Below, piece after piece: positions 43,018 to 51,834 of a stretch of DNA of 64,000 nucleotides (position 1 is the first letter of the stretch; each line of letters opens with the position of its first letter). The notes under the pieces were generated by a model. It did no database searches and was not told where the DNA came from. It worked only from the letters and a program-made list of their open reading frames with translations. The translations under genes were made by a program, and so were the position numbers. Source of the stretch: Hymenobacter siberiensis (lineage in GTDB: Bacteria; Bacteroidota; Bacteroidia; Cytophagales; Hymenobacteraceae); NCBI RefSeq assembly GCF_018967865.2, contig NZ_JAHLZY020000003.1:85501-149500 (forward strand), given 5' to 3'.

Positions 43018-43920
43018 ATGCACTCCCCCCTGATTTGGCTCCGCGTGGCCGCTACGATGGCCACGGCCTCCTGTTCCATGAAACTGGCGGCCGTGGCCGA
43101 CAAAACCCCGGACCAAGTTCAGACTACCTACGTCGTGACCAAGGATGTGCCCTATGGGGCCGACAAGGAGCAGACCATGGACGTTTACCGCTCGGCCGAC
43201 GGTGCGAAGCGCCACGCCAAAAACTACACCGTTGTTTTCCTGCATGGCGGAGGATATTACCTCAGCGACAAAGCCAGGGAAGAACGGTACATTCAGCCTT
43301 ATTTGAAGAAAGGCGTCACCGTCGTTAACCTCAACTACCGGCTCAAGCGGGGCATTCCCGTGGCCTCGGAAGATTTAACGCTGGCCCTCAACTTCCTGGC
43401 GGCGCACCGTAGCGCCTACCCCCTGAACCTGGAGCGGGTTGTGCTGACGGGCTTTTCCGCTGGTGCCCACATCGCCAGCCTGGTGGCCGTGACCGCCAAT
43501 GACCCCGCCTACCCGCACCCCCTCGTGCCAGGCATCCACATTGCCGGCGTGGTCAACTTTTCCGGCCCGGTGGGCGGGCTTGACGTCGTGGAGGCGGTTT
43601 TCATGAATCATCCGGTGCCCGTCATGAAAGAAATCGGTCTGGCGCTGTTCCCCGAAACCCTCGGGTACGCGCCAAAAGAAACAACCCGGCAATACGAACC
43701 CCTCACTTATCTGGACCCGCGCGACCCGCCCTTTTTTATCTGGCACGGGGGCCAGGATGACCAGGTACCGCCCGTTACGTTTACCCGCTTTGTGGACCAG
43801 CTCCAGCAGGACCGGAAAAAAAACACCGTGCTCTACGTGCCGGAGGGTCACCATAGCCCTTCCGCGAGCGAGCTGGAGGAGGCGTACCGGAAGATATTCC
43901 TGTTTTTAGATCAGAAGTAG
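43018..43920 (+). CDS. Exported alpha/beta-hydrolase (esterase/lipase-like)
   Basis: 300 residues from MHSPLIWLRV at 43018; this start gives a signal with a possible lipobox (ATASC), whereas the longer frame to 42859 has a non-hydrophobic extension. Oxyanion motif HGGGYY, nucleophile Ser in GFSAGAH, Asp in HGGQDDQVPP and His in EGHHSPS complete a hormone-sensitive-lipase-like triad. Likely a periplasmic or outer-membrane carboxylesterase. Stands alone behind the IS630 element; native upstream sequence may have been altered. Confidence 0.8.
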   Translation: MHSPLIWLRVAATMATASCSMKLAAVADKTPDQVQTTYVVTKDVPYGADKEQTMDVYRSADGAKRHAKNYTVVFLHGGGYYLSDKAREERYIQPYLKKGVTVVNLNYRLKRGIPVASEDLTLALNFLAAHRSAYPLNLERVVLTGFSAGAHIASLVAVTANDPAYPHPLVPGIHIAGVVNFSGPVGGLDVVEAVFMNHPVPVMKEIGLALFPETLGYAPKETTRQYEPLTYLDPRDPPFFIWHGGQDDQVPPVTFTRFVDQLQQDRKKNTVLYVPEGHHSPSASELEEAYRKIFLFLDQK

Positions 43921-44226
43921 AGCCGAAGAGAACTAATTGGGCCGTTTTCCGGAACCATTAAACGGCTATCGTGGTACGGACGCTACGCTTCAATACTGAT
44001 TGGTCAGTGACGAGGACCAACCCTGCTCAAGCCGCTGTTATTACCCTTGTCGTTAGGGACACCTTGGGTATCTTTGGGCTGTTCGCAGCCCTCTTTGGGT
44101 TGCTTTTTTTCCGCAGCGCGTTTATCATACCCCTCCAAATGTGCGTAGGCGTTAAACGAAGGCCGAGAAGCTCCACGGGAGCAACTCGGCCCGAATAACA
44201 GTCCACCGCCCTATCTTCCCTGCGCT
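43921..44226. other. Intergenic, no convincing gene
   Basis: About 305 bases. A 75-codon frame at 43971-44198 with a hydrophobic middle lacks any family signature and I do not call it. CTATCTTCC near 44211 is a weak -7-like element for the GAF gene. Confidence 0.4.
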
Positions 44227-44787
44227 ATGATAACGACCATTGGAACGACCCCGGAAGCCGCGCGCCTGCAGGTGTTGAGGCGCTACAATATTCTGGATAC
44301 GCCGGAAGATGGCAGCATGAACCGCCTGGCCGGGCTGGCGGCCAAGGTTTTTAACATGCCCATAGCCCTCATTAGCCTGGTAGACGAGGACCGTATCTGG
44401 TTTAAGTCGCGCCACGGCCTGGACGCGGCGCAGATTGACCGGGGCGGAGGGCTGTGCGACTCAGCTATTCTTTCGCAGGAGGTTTAGATTGTGGAGGATG
44501 CCCGCCGCGACCCGCGTAACCTGGCCAACCCACTGGTAGCAGGCGAGTTTGGCCTACGGTTTTACGCCGCCGCCCCGCTACAGACCCACGACGGCCACAT
44601 GCTGGGCACGTTTTGCCTCATCGACCAGAAGCAGCGCTACCTGACCGAGGGCCAGAAACTAATATTGCAGGACATGGCCGCTATTGCGATGGACGAGATT
44701 GAGCTACGCCTGGCCGCACGACTGGCGGCGCAGGAGAATGACCGGCAGCTGACCGAGTTAAAGCAGCAACTGGCCCGCAAGGCCTGA
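44227..44787 (+). pseudogene. GAF-domain protein interrupted by an in-frame amber codon
   Basis: The frame MITTIGTTPEAARLQVLRRY, LDTPEDGSMNRLAGLAAKVF, ISLVDEDRIWFKSRHGLD is the start of a GAF domain of the kind found before kinases. TAG at 44485-44487 follows SAILSQEV; the same frame continues IVEDARRDPRNLANPLV, YAAAPLQTHDGHMLGTFCLI and a C-terminal coiled coil. Tyr (TAC/TAT) at the stop would restore a 186-residue stand-alone GAF protein. Restart at GTG 44491 would make only the second half. Confidence 0.75.
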
Positions 44788-44869
44788 ACCCGGCAAATAG
44801 TCTGCACCAAAAAGCGGCAGGTGCCAGGGGCTTAAGGCGAAGCAAAAAAGCCAGGGGCACCATTCGCCA

Positions 44870-45343
44870 TCACATACTGCGAAGCCACTCGGAGGCAGTG
44901 GACAGGTCGGAAAACGACATAAAAATTATGCCGGCAGCGGTTTGTTCCACGGCCAGCTCGGCCGAAAGCTGGCTGTAGCGCTCGGCCGAATGCACCCACG
45001 AGAAGTAGCGGCAGCCAACCGCGTAGAGCTGCGGAAAAAATATGTCGCTCCCCCATTTGGCTGCATCGGCCCATAGGCCGGAAACGTGGGTGTTGTCATT
45101 CAGCACTTTGGCGCACCGCTCCTGCTGCAGTAGCTCAAGCACTTTGAGGGCGCCAGCCATCACGGACTCGTCATCGAGCTTGCCGGGCCAGTCGAGGTAC
45201 AGCCAGTCGTCGGCGTAGCTGTAGGAGATGGTGAGGCTGGGGGTATCGTGAAGAATGCGCTGGGCCGACAGAAAATCACTAAGCGGGTATACGGCACCAC
45301 CCACGCAGCATTGGGGCGAGGGGCAATGAGGTTTGTTAAGCAA
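44870..45343 (-). CDS. SpoIIAA/STAS-like hypothetical protein
   Basis: 157 residues. Residues ~35-157 (TISYSYADDWLYLDWPGKLD, CAKVLNDNTHVSGLWADAAK, YFSWVHSAERYSQLSAELAV, FMSFSDLSTASEWLRSM) have the strand-helix order of SpoIIAA-like domains that are common in Hymenobacter-type genomes. The first ~30 residues are Cys/Pro-rich and may not be translated; the true start could be further in. Cytoplasmic, function unknown. Confidence 0.6.
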   Translation of the reverse strand: MLNKPHCPSPQCCVGGAVYPLSDFLSAQRILHDTPSLTISYSYADDWLYLDWPGKLDDESVMAGALKVLELLQQERCAKVLNDNTHVSGLWADAAKWGSDIFFPQLYAVGCRYFSWVHSAERYSQLSAELAVEQTAAGIIFMSFSDLSTASEWLRSM

Positions 45344-45437
45344 AGATGCACACTGGTTGATGCACTGTGGCCAGTAACCCCCAGGAACTGGCAGCCAGCC
45401 GGTGCCAGTTCTGTGATTGCTGACTACTTATGACTGA

Positions 45438-46649
45438 CTACCTGCTAAGCAGGTCCGCGCATTGCCGCGCAATCTCCAACTCTTCGGCCGTTGGAATAAC
45501 CAGGATTTTTACCCGGCTTTCCGGCCGGTTCAACTCCCGTAGGCCGGGCAGGCGCTGCTGGTTTTTATCCTCGTCCAGGGTGAGCCCGAAAAACTCCATA
45601 TTTTCACAGACCCGCGTGCGAACCAGCGCATCGTTTTCGCCTACGCCCGCCGTGAAAACAATGGCATCCAGTCCGTTGAGTACGGCTGCATAGGCCCCGA
45701 TGTACTGACGAATGCGGTAGGCGTATACGTCGTAGGCCAGCGCGGCACGAGCATCGCCGGCGGCCAGCGCCGCGCCGATGTCGCGCATGTCGTTGGAGCC
45801 GGCCAGGCCCAGCATGCCGCTTTCCTTGTTGAGCAGGGTGTTCACTTGCTCCGTGGTGTAGCCCAGCGGCCCCAGCAGGTACAGCAGCACCGAAGGGTCG
45901 ATATCCCCCGAGCGGGTGCCCATCACCAGGCCCGCCAACGGGCTGAAGCCCATGGTTGTATCTAGTGACTGCCCGCCCCGCACGGCGGCCATGCTGCACC
46001 CGTTGCCCAGGTGAATGGTGATGAGCCGGGCATCGGGCTTTTGGAGGTAAGCGGCAGCCTGCGCGGCCACGTACTGGTGGCTGGTGCCGTGAAAGCCGTA
46101 CTTGCGGATGCGCTGCTCGGTGTAGAGGGCCGTGGGCAGAGCGTAGCGAAACGCGTGTTCGGGCAGGGTCTGGTGAAACGCCGTATCGAACACCGCTACT
46201 TGCCGGGCCTGCGCAAACACGCGCTCGGCCACCTCAATGCCCACATAGTTGGCCGGATTGTGCAGCGGGGCCAGCGCAAACAGCCGCTTGATTTCGACCT
46301 TCACCGCGGCCGTGATGCGCGTGGCTGCCGCGTAGGTTTCGCCCCCGTGCACCACCCGGTGGCCGACTATCGCAATGTCGGCCGGGTCTGCAATAATGCC
46401 GCCGGGCGCGGCCGTGAGCAGGCGCACCACTTCGTGCAGGCCCGCTTCGTGGTCGGCCAGCGGCAGGGTTAGCTTGGTTTCGGCCGGCGGGTTGGCGGGG
46501 GCCTGCAGGTCGAAAACCTGGTGGGTAATGGTGGCCTGCGCCGAGCCGACGCGCTCCACCAGTCCGCTGCACACGGGCCGCTCGGCCGGCCAGCGAAACA
46601 GCTGATACTTAATGGAGCTGCTGCCGGAATTGAGAACGAAAATGTTCAC
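45438..46649 (-). CDS. ackA: Acetate kinase
   Basis: 403 residues, full length for the family. MNIFVLNSGSSSIKYQLF opens the ASKHA fold with the conserved Asn7 and Ser/Lys; VVHGGETY, FDTAFHQTLPEHAF, YGFHGTSHQYV, GNGCSMAAV, TMGFSPLAGLVMGTRSGDID and FTAGVGEND are all present. It interconverts acetyl phosphate + ADP and acetate + ATP in the cytoplasm. It follows pta by 97 bases on the same strand, forming the usual pta-ackA operon for acetate overflow or uptake. No lesion seen. Confidence 0.95.
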   Translation of the reverse strand: MNIFVLNSGSSSIKYQLFRWPAERPVCSGLVERVGSAQATITHQVFDLQAPANPPAETKLTLPLADHEAGLHEVVRLLTAAPGGIIADPADIAIVGHRVVHGGETYAAATRITAAVKVEIKRLFALAPLHNPANYVGIEVAERVFAQARQVAVFDTAFHQTLPEHAFRYALPTALYTEQRIRKYGFHGTSHQYVAAQAAAYLQKPDARLITIHLGNGCSMAAVRGGQSLDTTMGFSPLAGLVMGTRSGDIDPSVLLYLLGPLGYTTEQVNTLLNKESGMLGLAGSNDMRDIGAALAAGDARAALAYDVYAYRIRQYIGAYAAVLNGLDAIVFTAGVGENDALVRTRVCENMEFFGLTLDEDKNQQRLPGLRELNRPESRVKILVIPTAEELEIARQCADLLSR

Positions 46650-46746
46650 TATTAATCAATTATGAATTTGAAATCGCTGAGCAGTGCCACATCATGCTGA
46701 GCGAAGCATAACGTTTGAGTAATTGGGATTAGCTCGCATAATCAAA

Positions 46747-48840
46747 TCAGCCCTGCTGGCTTTGAATGGCGGTAATAACAACGGTATTGAATACATCGTC
46801 CACGGTGCAGCCCCGGCTCAGGTCGTTCACCGGCTTGTTCAGGCCCTGCAGGACCGGGCCAATGGCCAGCGCGCCGGTTTCGCGCTGCACGGCTTTGTAG
46901 GTGTTGTTGCCGGTGTTCAAATCGGGGAAGATGAACACGCTGGCCTGACCGGCCACTTCCGAATCGGGTAGTTTCAGGCGGCCCACGAGCGGGTCTACGG
47001 CCGCGTCGTACTGAATGGGGCCTTCCACTTTCAGGTCGGGGCGGCGCTGGCGCACCAGCTCGGTGGCTTGGCGCACCTTCTCTACATCAGCCCCCGCGCC
47101 GGAGGTGCCCGACGAATACGAGAGCATGGCCACCCGGGGCTCGATGCCAAAGACCGCGCTGCTATCGGCCGAGGAAATGGCGATTTCGGCCAGCTGCTCG
47201 GCGGTGGGGTTGGGATTCACGGCGCAGTCGCCGAACACCGCCACGCGGTCGGGCAGGCACATGAAAAATACCGACGACACCACCGACACGCCGGGCTTGG
47301 TTTTGATGAACTGCAGCGCCGGCCGGATGGTGTGCTGCGTGGTGTGCACCGCCCCCGAAACCATGCCGTCGGCATCGCCCATATACACCATCATCGAGCC
47401 GAAGTACGACACGTCGCGCAGCAGGTCGCGGGCCATGTCGTGGTTCATACCCTTGTCCTTGCGCAGCTCGTAAAATGTCTCCACGTAGCCGGCGTACAGG
47501 GCCGAGTTCACCGGGTCGATGATGCGCAGGTGCTCGGGTGGCATGGTGAGGCCCAGACGCTTGATGGCGGCGGCCACCGTGGCCGGGTCACCCAGAATGG
47601 TGAGGTCCACCACGTTCTGGTGCAACAGCAGGGCGGCGGCCCGCAGAATGCGGTCGTCGTTGCCCTCGGGCAGCACGATGTGGCGGCGCGAGCGCCGGGC
47701 CCATTGCAGGAGCCGGTACTGGAACATGTGGGGCGTGAGCCCCTCGGACTGGAAGCTGACCAGCTTTTCCCGCAGCGCCGACACGTCCACGTAACGGTCG
47801 AAGGTGCTGATAGCCAGCTGAATTTTCCGGGGATTGTCGGGAGTGAGGCGCGAGCGGATGGCGCTCACCCGCGTGGTGGTTTCGAAGGTGCCAGTGGCTA
47901 CGGCCAGAATGGGTACGGTATCGGGCAGGCCCTCCAGCAGCAACCGCACGGGCTCGTCGGGCTCCGTGCCGGTGGAGAGCACAATGCCCGCCACCTTGGG
48001 GTAATTGGCCGACAAATCCGCCTGCAGGGCGCACACGATGATGTCGCCCCGGTCGCCAGGCGTCACAATCAGCACATTCTCCTTGAGGTAGTTGAGGAAG
48101 TTGGGCACCTGCATAGCCCCAATCACGTAGTTATCGACCTGGTTGCCCAGGCCCGCCTCCCCAAACAGCAGCTTGCCCCCCAGCCCAGCCTGGATTTCGC
48201 GCATGGTCGGGTGCAGCAGGTTTGGGTAGTCGGGGATGATGGCGAGCAGCACTTCGGCCGGCAGCTGGTCGCGCAGCAGCGCCTGCACATCGGCCACCTG
48301 GGCCGGGGCAATGCGGTTGGCCACCACTTGCAGCACGGGCACCTCGCGGCTCTCAAAGTTGCGCAGCGTGGTGAGCACGGCGCTCACGACCTGGGCCGTG
48401 CTCTTGCCCTGCCCCGACACCACCAGGATAACGGGCACGCCCAGGTTTTTGGCAATCGAGACGTTGGCGTCGAACTCAAACGCCGTGCCCGGCCCCACGA
48501 AGTCGCTGCCCTCCACCACCGTGAAATCACAGGTGTCTTCCCAGTACTTAAACCGGCGAATCACGGTGTCAATCAGCTCGCCCTGCGCGCCGGTTTCCAT
48601 TAGTGCCAGAGCCTCGGCGCGGGTGTAGGCATAGGTATCGGCTGCGGGCAACGGCAGCTTGAAGTAGCTGCTGATGGTGGCCAGGCGCGGGTCGGGCTCC
48701 TGGGCGGGGTCATAGTCGATGAGCGGCTTAAAGTAGCCCACCTGTCGCGTTTGGCCCAGCAGCATATTTACCAGCCCCAGCGTAATCAGCGATTTTCCGC
48801 TGTAGGGCTCGGCGGCGGCAATGAAAACAGCTTTCGTCAT
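46747..48840 (-). CDS. pta: Phosphate acetyltransferase, long form
   Basis: 697 residues. N-terminal BioD-like P-loop domain (VFIAAAEPYSGKSLITLGL), a central DRTGG domain (LIVTPGDRGDIIVCALQ), and the catalytic C-terminal half (VLPEGNDDRILRAA; SSVFFMCLPDRVAVFGDCAV; SYSSGTSGAG; VFIFPDLNTGN). The enzyme converts acetyl-CoA + phosphate to acetyl phosphate + CoA. The three-part architecture is the long, enterobacterial-type Pta, often subject to allosteric control through the N-terminal parts. First gene of the pta-ackA operon. Confidence 0.95.
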   Translation of the reverse strand: MTKAVFIAAAEPYSGKSLITLGLVNMLLGQTRQVGYFKPLIDYDPAQEPDPRLATISSYFKLPLPAADTYAYTRAEALALMETGAQGELIDTVIRRFKYWEDTCDFTVVEGSDFVGPGTAFEFDANVSIAKNLGVPVILVVSGQGKSTAQVVSAVLTTLRNFESREVPVLQVVANRIAPAQVADVQALLRDQLPAEVLLAIIPDYPNLLHPTMREIQAGLGGKLLFGEAGLGNQVDNYVIGAMQVPNFLNYLKENVLIVTPGDRGDIIVCALQADLSANYPKVAGIVLSTGTEPDEPVRLLLEGLPDTVPILAVATGTFETTTRVSAIRSRLTPDNPRKIQLAISTFDRYVDVSALREKLVSFQSEGLTPHMFQYRLLQWARRSRRHIVLPEGNDDRILRAAALLLHQNVVDLTILGDPATVAAAIKRLGLTMPPEHLRIIDPVNSALYAGYVETFYELRKDKGMNHDMARDLLRDVSYFGSMMVYMGDADGMVSGAVHTTQHTIRPALQFIKTKPGVSVVSSVFFMCLPDRVAVFGDCAVNPNPTAEQLAEIAISSADSSAVFGIEPRVAMLSYSSGTSGAGADVEKVRQATELVRQRRPDLKVEGPIQYDAAVDPLVGRLKLPDSEVAGQASVFIFPDLNTGNNTYKAVQRETGALAIGPVLQGLNKPVNDLSRGCTVDDVFNTVVITAIQSQQG

Positions 48841-48924
48841 GCTTACCTAACGCAGTCCTGCCTGCATCCGTTGACCAATGGCTGAGCTTATGCTGTAACA
48901 ACTGCATTTTTTAATTAGGTCATG

Positions 48925-49365
48925 CTATATTTTCCGCTCTCTGAACGCCCCCTCGCTGAGCGGCTTTGCGTCCAGGCGGTGAAGCTGGTAAAACACCGCC
49001 ACGAAGAAGAGAAAGAAGATAAAGTCGTTGAGCCCGTAAACCGAGTAGAACACGCCGGCGAACAAGTCCCTGGCGTACACGGCGCCCACCTCGTGGGTCG
49101 TAATCCAACGGAACCAGACCACGGCGTACACCAGCTTTTCGACCACGAATGCGCCCACGGCCCACTTCACGTACTGGTAGCGGGTAGCCACGGCCAGAAA
49201 AACCAGCCCCCAGACGGCAATCATCAGCAAGCCAAAATTGGACATGACTACCGGGTCGGTTTCCGGAATAACCGCATTCGTGAAAGCCCGCGACAGGAAC
49301 AGCACGGCCAGAATATTGACCAGTCCGGCGGCAATGAATCCGTTGCGGATAAAAGTATTACGCAT
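48925..49365 (-). CDS. Small four-helix membrane protein
   Basis: 146 residues from MRNTFIRNGF at 49365. Four hydrophobic segments (GFIAAGLVNILAVLFLS; FGLLMIAVWGLVFLAVA; WAVGAFVVEKLVYAVVW; FIFFLFFVAVFYQL) with short loops. Similar proteins of unknown function are frequent in Bacteroidota, and I recognise no motif with an assigned role. Convergent or tandem with the pta operon; ends 84 bases from the pta start. Confidence 0.65.
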   Translation of the reverse strand: MRNTFIRNGFIAAGLVNILAVLFLSRAFTNAVIPETDPVVMSNFGLLMIAVWGLVFLAVATRYQYVKWAVGAFVVEKLVYAVVWFRWITTHEVGAVYARDLFAGVFYSVYGLNDFIFFLFFVAVFYQLHRLDAKPLSEGAFRERKI

Positions 49366-49758
49366 GCTTGGTGGGTTCGTTTTCTCAGAAAGGAAGCCGA
49401 CAATGGCATCGACACAGACGAGCAGCAGGCTCAATCCTGGCGGCTATACGGAAAACATGAACACGGGGGGCAGCGCGTCGCAGTCGCTCGCCAACGGCCG
49501 ACTGCGCAAGTCCTGAAAGAAATAGTTTTGAAGCAGACGCCGACAGTGCGGCCAGCTTGCCGGGCCTTTTGCCGGTTTGGTACCGAACTCCCTCCCGCAA
49601 AGGGACGGATTTACCTACAAGGCTTCAACGCAGCTCTTACCCGAACTTCCGGCCAGCGCCTGGCAGCCTGGCGAACGGGGAAAAATTGGCCGCCGCCGCC
49701 GACACTTTGGTGTCCTTGCGGGCGGCGGCTAAAATTCGGGGTATGGCCGCGCGGGTCC
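49366..49758. other. Intergenic, no gene seen
   Basis: About 390 bases between the membrane-protein start and the kup stop. Short frames exist on both strands without signature or consistent codon use. Confidence 0.5.
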
Positions 49759-51801
49759 TCAAATCTTAAGGGCCAGCTCCTCGGCGGCCAGGGCGGCAGC
49801 CGGCACCGGGTCCGAAACGTTTTCCGGAGCCACGCGCTGCAGCTCCAGCGGGCGGTGGGGCTGAATGGTGAGGGGCACCAGCTCCACGGCCACGTCGCTG
49901 GTGTCCAGGCCAAAGGCTTGCTGGTCGCTGATGGCCAGCTTGTTGAACAGGAAGTAGCCTTGCAGGATAATCCGTTCCTTCAACGACAGCTGGTTGTCGA
50001 AGCTGAGCACTTTGTCGAGCACCACGAAGCGGAAGTCGCCGGGCATGCGGTGCTTTTGCAGCGTGGCATAGCGCGAGGTGATGTCGATTTCGCCCTTGCC
50101 GGCCATGTCCTCCAGCACGCGCCGGAACAGCAGGTTGATGCGCGGCTGAATGCGGAAGCCCAGCTGGAAGTTGATTTTGTAGGCCACGTCGGGCACCAAC
50201 GTTTCCAGGGTGTAGCGCATGCCGAAGGGCTCATTCAGCATGCTGATGTTGAGGAACCAGTACCGGTCGGCGCGCTTGGGTTTCTTACGCAGGATGGAGT
50301 AGAGAATGCGGGCCTCAATCTGGCGGGCGTTTTTGCTGCGCGTGAGGTACACCAGGTTCGAGGCGTACTTGCTCACGGTCTGGTCCTGGCTCAGTTCCTG
50401 CAAAATGGGCAAGTTTTCGGCCCAGTCGGTCATGTCGAGGTAGCGGTTCTTAATCTGGCGGCCCTTGTAGCCCATCCACATGCCCAGAATCAGGCCCCAC
50501 TCGAAGACGAGGATGCCCAGCCGGTTGAGCAGCTTGGTGATGTTGGCGATGAGAAACGACAACTCCACCGTCAGAAACACCAGCATGATTAGGCCCACCA
50601 CCGGGATGGCCCAGTGCTTCACGCCGCGCAGGTACTGCGAGAGCAAAATGCTGGTCATCAGCATGGCCACCGTGATGGAGAAGCCGTAGGCCGCCTCCAT
50701 GTTGCTGCTGGTCTGGAACCAGAGCTGCACGCACACGCAGCCGAACCACAGCAGCCAGTTGATGCTCGGCACGTAAATCTGCCCGCGCTGGTCGGTAGGA
50801 AACAGGATGCGCACCTTGGGCCAGAAGTTCAAACTCACCGCTTCGGAAATCAGCGTGTACGAGCCCGAAATCAGGGCCTGCGAGGCGATGATGGTGGCCA
50901 TGGTGGCGATGATAATCAGCGGAATCAGGCCCCAGGTGGGCGCAATCAGGAAGAAGGGATTCTGGGCGCTGCTCAGCACCTGGCCCATGTGGTCCATGGT
51001 CCAGGCGGCCTGGCCCAGGTAGTTGAGCACGAGGGCCGTTTTCACAAAGAGCCAGGCCGTCCGAATATTCTTACGCCCGCAGTGGCCCAGGTCTGAATAC
51101 AGCGCCTCGGCGCCCGTGGTGCACAGAAACACCGCGCCCAGCAGCCAGAAACCCTTGGGGTACACCGTCAGCAGCTCGATGGCGTACCGCGGGTTCAGCG
51201 CCTGGAGAATGGCGGGGTGGTGGAAAATCTGAATCAGCCCCAGCGAGCCAATGGTGCTGAACCACACCAGCATGATGGGCCCGAACGAAGCCCCTACCAC
51301 CTTGGTGCCAAACTGCTGAAACGCGAACAGCAGCGTGATAATGACCAGCACGATGGTGATAATAGTCGTTTCGGTCAACGTGGGGTCCAGCAGCCTCAGC
51401 CCCTCAATGGCCGACGACACCGAAATGGGCGGCGTGATGATGCCATCGGCCAGCAGCGTGCCCGCCCCGATGATGGCCGGCCATAGCAGCCACCGGCCCC
51501 GGTGCTTCACCAGCGAATAGAGCGAGAAAATGCCGCCCTCGCCGTGGTTATCGGCCTCCAGCGTGAGCAGGATGTACTTGATGCTGGTTTGGAGCGTGAG
51601 CGTCCAGAAAACGGCCGACACGCCGCCGTACACGAGCAGCTCGCTCACGGGCCGGTCGCCGAGAATGGACTTGAACACGTACAGCGGCGAGGTGCCGATG
51701 TCGCCGAAAATGATGCCGAGCGTAACCAGCAGGCCGGCCACCGTGATGCTGCGTTTGTGAATGCTGATTTCCGTGGGAAGCGCAGCCGTGAGCGTGGACA
51801 T
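49759..51801 (-). CDS. kup: KUP/HAK-type potassium uptake transporter
   Basis: 680 residues. GIIFGDIGTSPLYVFKSILG near residue 30 is the signature of the KUP family, followed by EADNHGEGGIFSLY and DGIITPPISVSSAIEGL. About twelve membrane helices span residues 20-450; the C-terminal ~230 residues form the usual cytoplasmic tail. Takes up K+ with protons across the inner membrane. The gene lies 33 bases downstream of the HAMP-PAS kinase on the same strand, so transcription from a common promoter is likely. Confidence 0.93.
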   Translation of the reverse strand: MSTLTAALPTEISIHKRSITVAGLLVTLGIIFGDIGTSPLYVFKSILGDRPVSELLVYGGVSAVFWTLTLQTSIKYILLTLEADNHGEGGIFSLYSLVKHRGRWLLWPAIIGAGTLLADGIITPPISVSSAIEGLRLLDPTLTETTIITIVLVIITLLFAFQQFGTKVVGASFGPIMLVWFSTIGSLGLIQIFHHPAILQALNPRYAIELLTVYPKGFWLLGAVFLCTTGAEALYSDLGHCGRKNIRTAWLFVKTALVLNYLGQAAWTMDHMGQVLSSAQNPFFLIAPTWGLIPLIIIATMATIIASQALISGSYTLISEAVSLNFWPKVRILFPTDQRGQIYVPSINWLLWFGCVCVQLWFQTSSNMEAAYGFSITVAMLMTSILLSQYLRGVKHWAIPVVGLIMLVFLTVELSFLIANITKLLNRLGILVFEWGLILGMWMGYKGRQIKNRYLDMTDWAENLPILQELSQDQTVSKYASNLVYLTRSKNARQIEARILYSILRKKPKRADRYWFLNISMLNEPFGMRYTLETLVPDVAYKINFQLGFRIQPRINLLFRRVLEDMAGKGEIDITSRYATLQKHRMPGDFRFVVLDKVLSFDNQLSLKERIILQGYFLFNKLAISDQQAFGLDTSDVAVELVPLTIQPHRPLELQRVAPENVSDPVPAAALAAEELALKI

Positions 51802-51834
51802 AACGAAAAGAGATTAGAAAGAATCGGGTGGCCG

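Noticed and set aside
43971-44198. 75-codon frame with one hydrophobic stretch.
   Set aside because: No signature, no start signal, and codon use unlike the neighbours.
27992-44787. Several otherwise intact frames are interrupted by TAG (28082, 30364, 30379, 30944, 44485), which might suggest amber recoding.
   Set aside because: Clearly functional genes in the window end in TAG (synthetase at 58568, barrel gene at 60120, multi-PAS kinase at 18126), and most of the interrupted genes also carry frameshifts. Ordinary decay explains it better.
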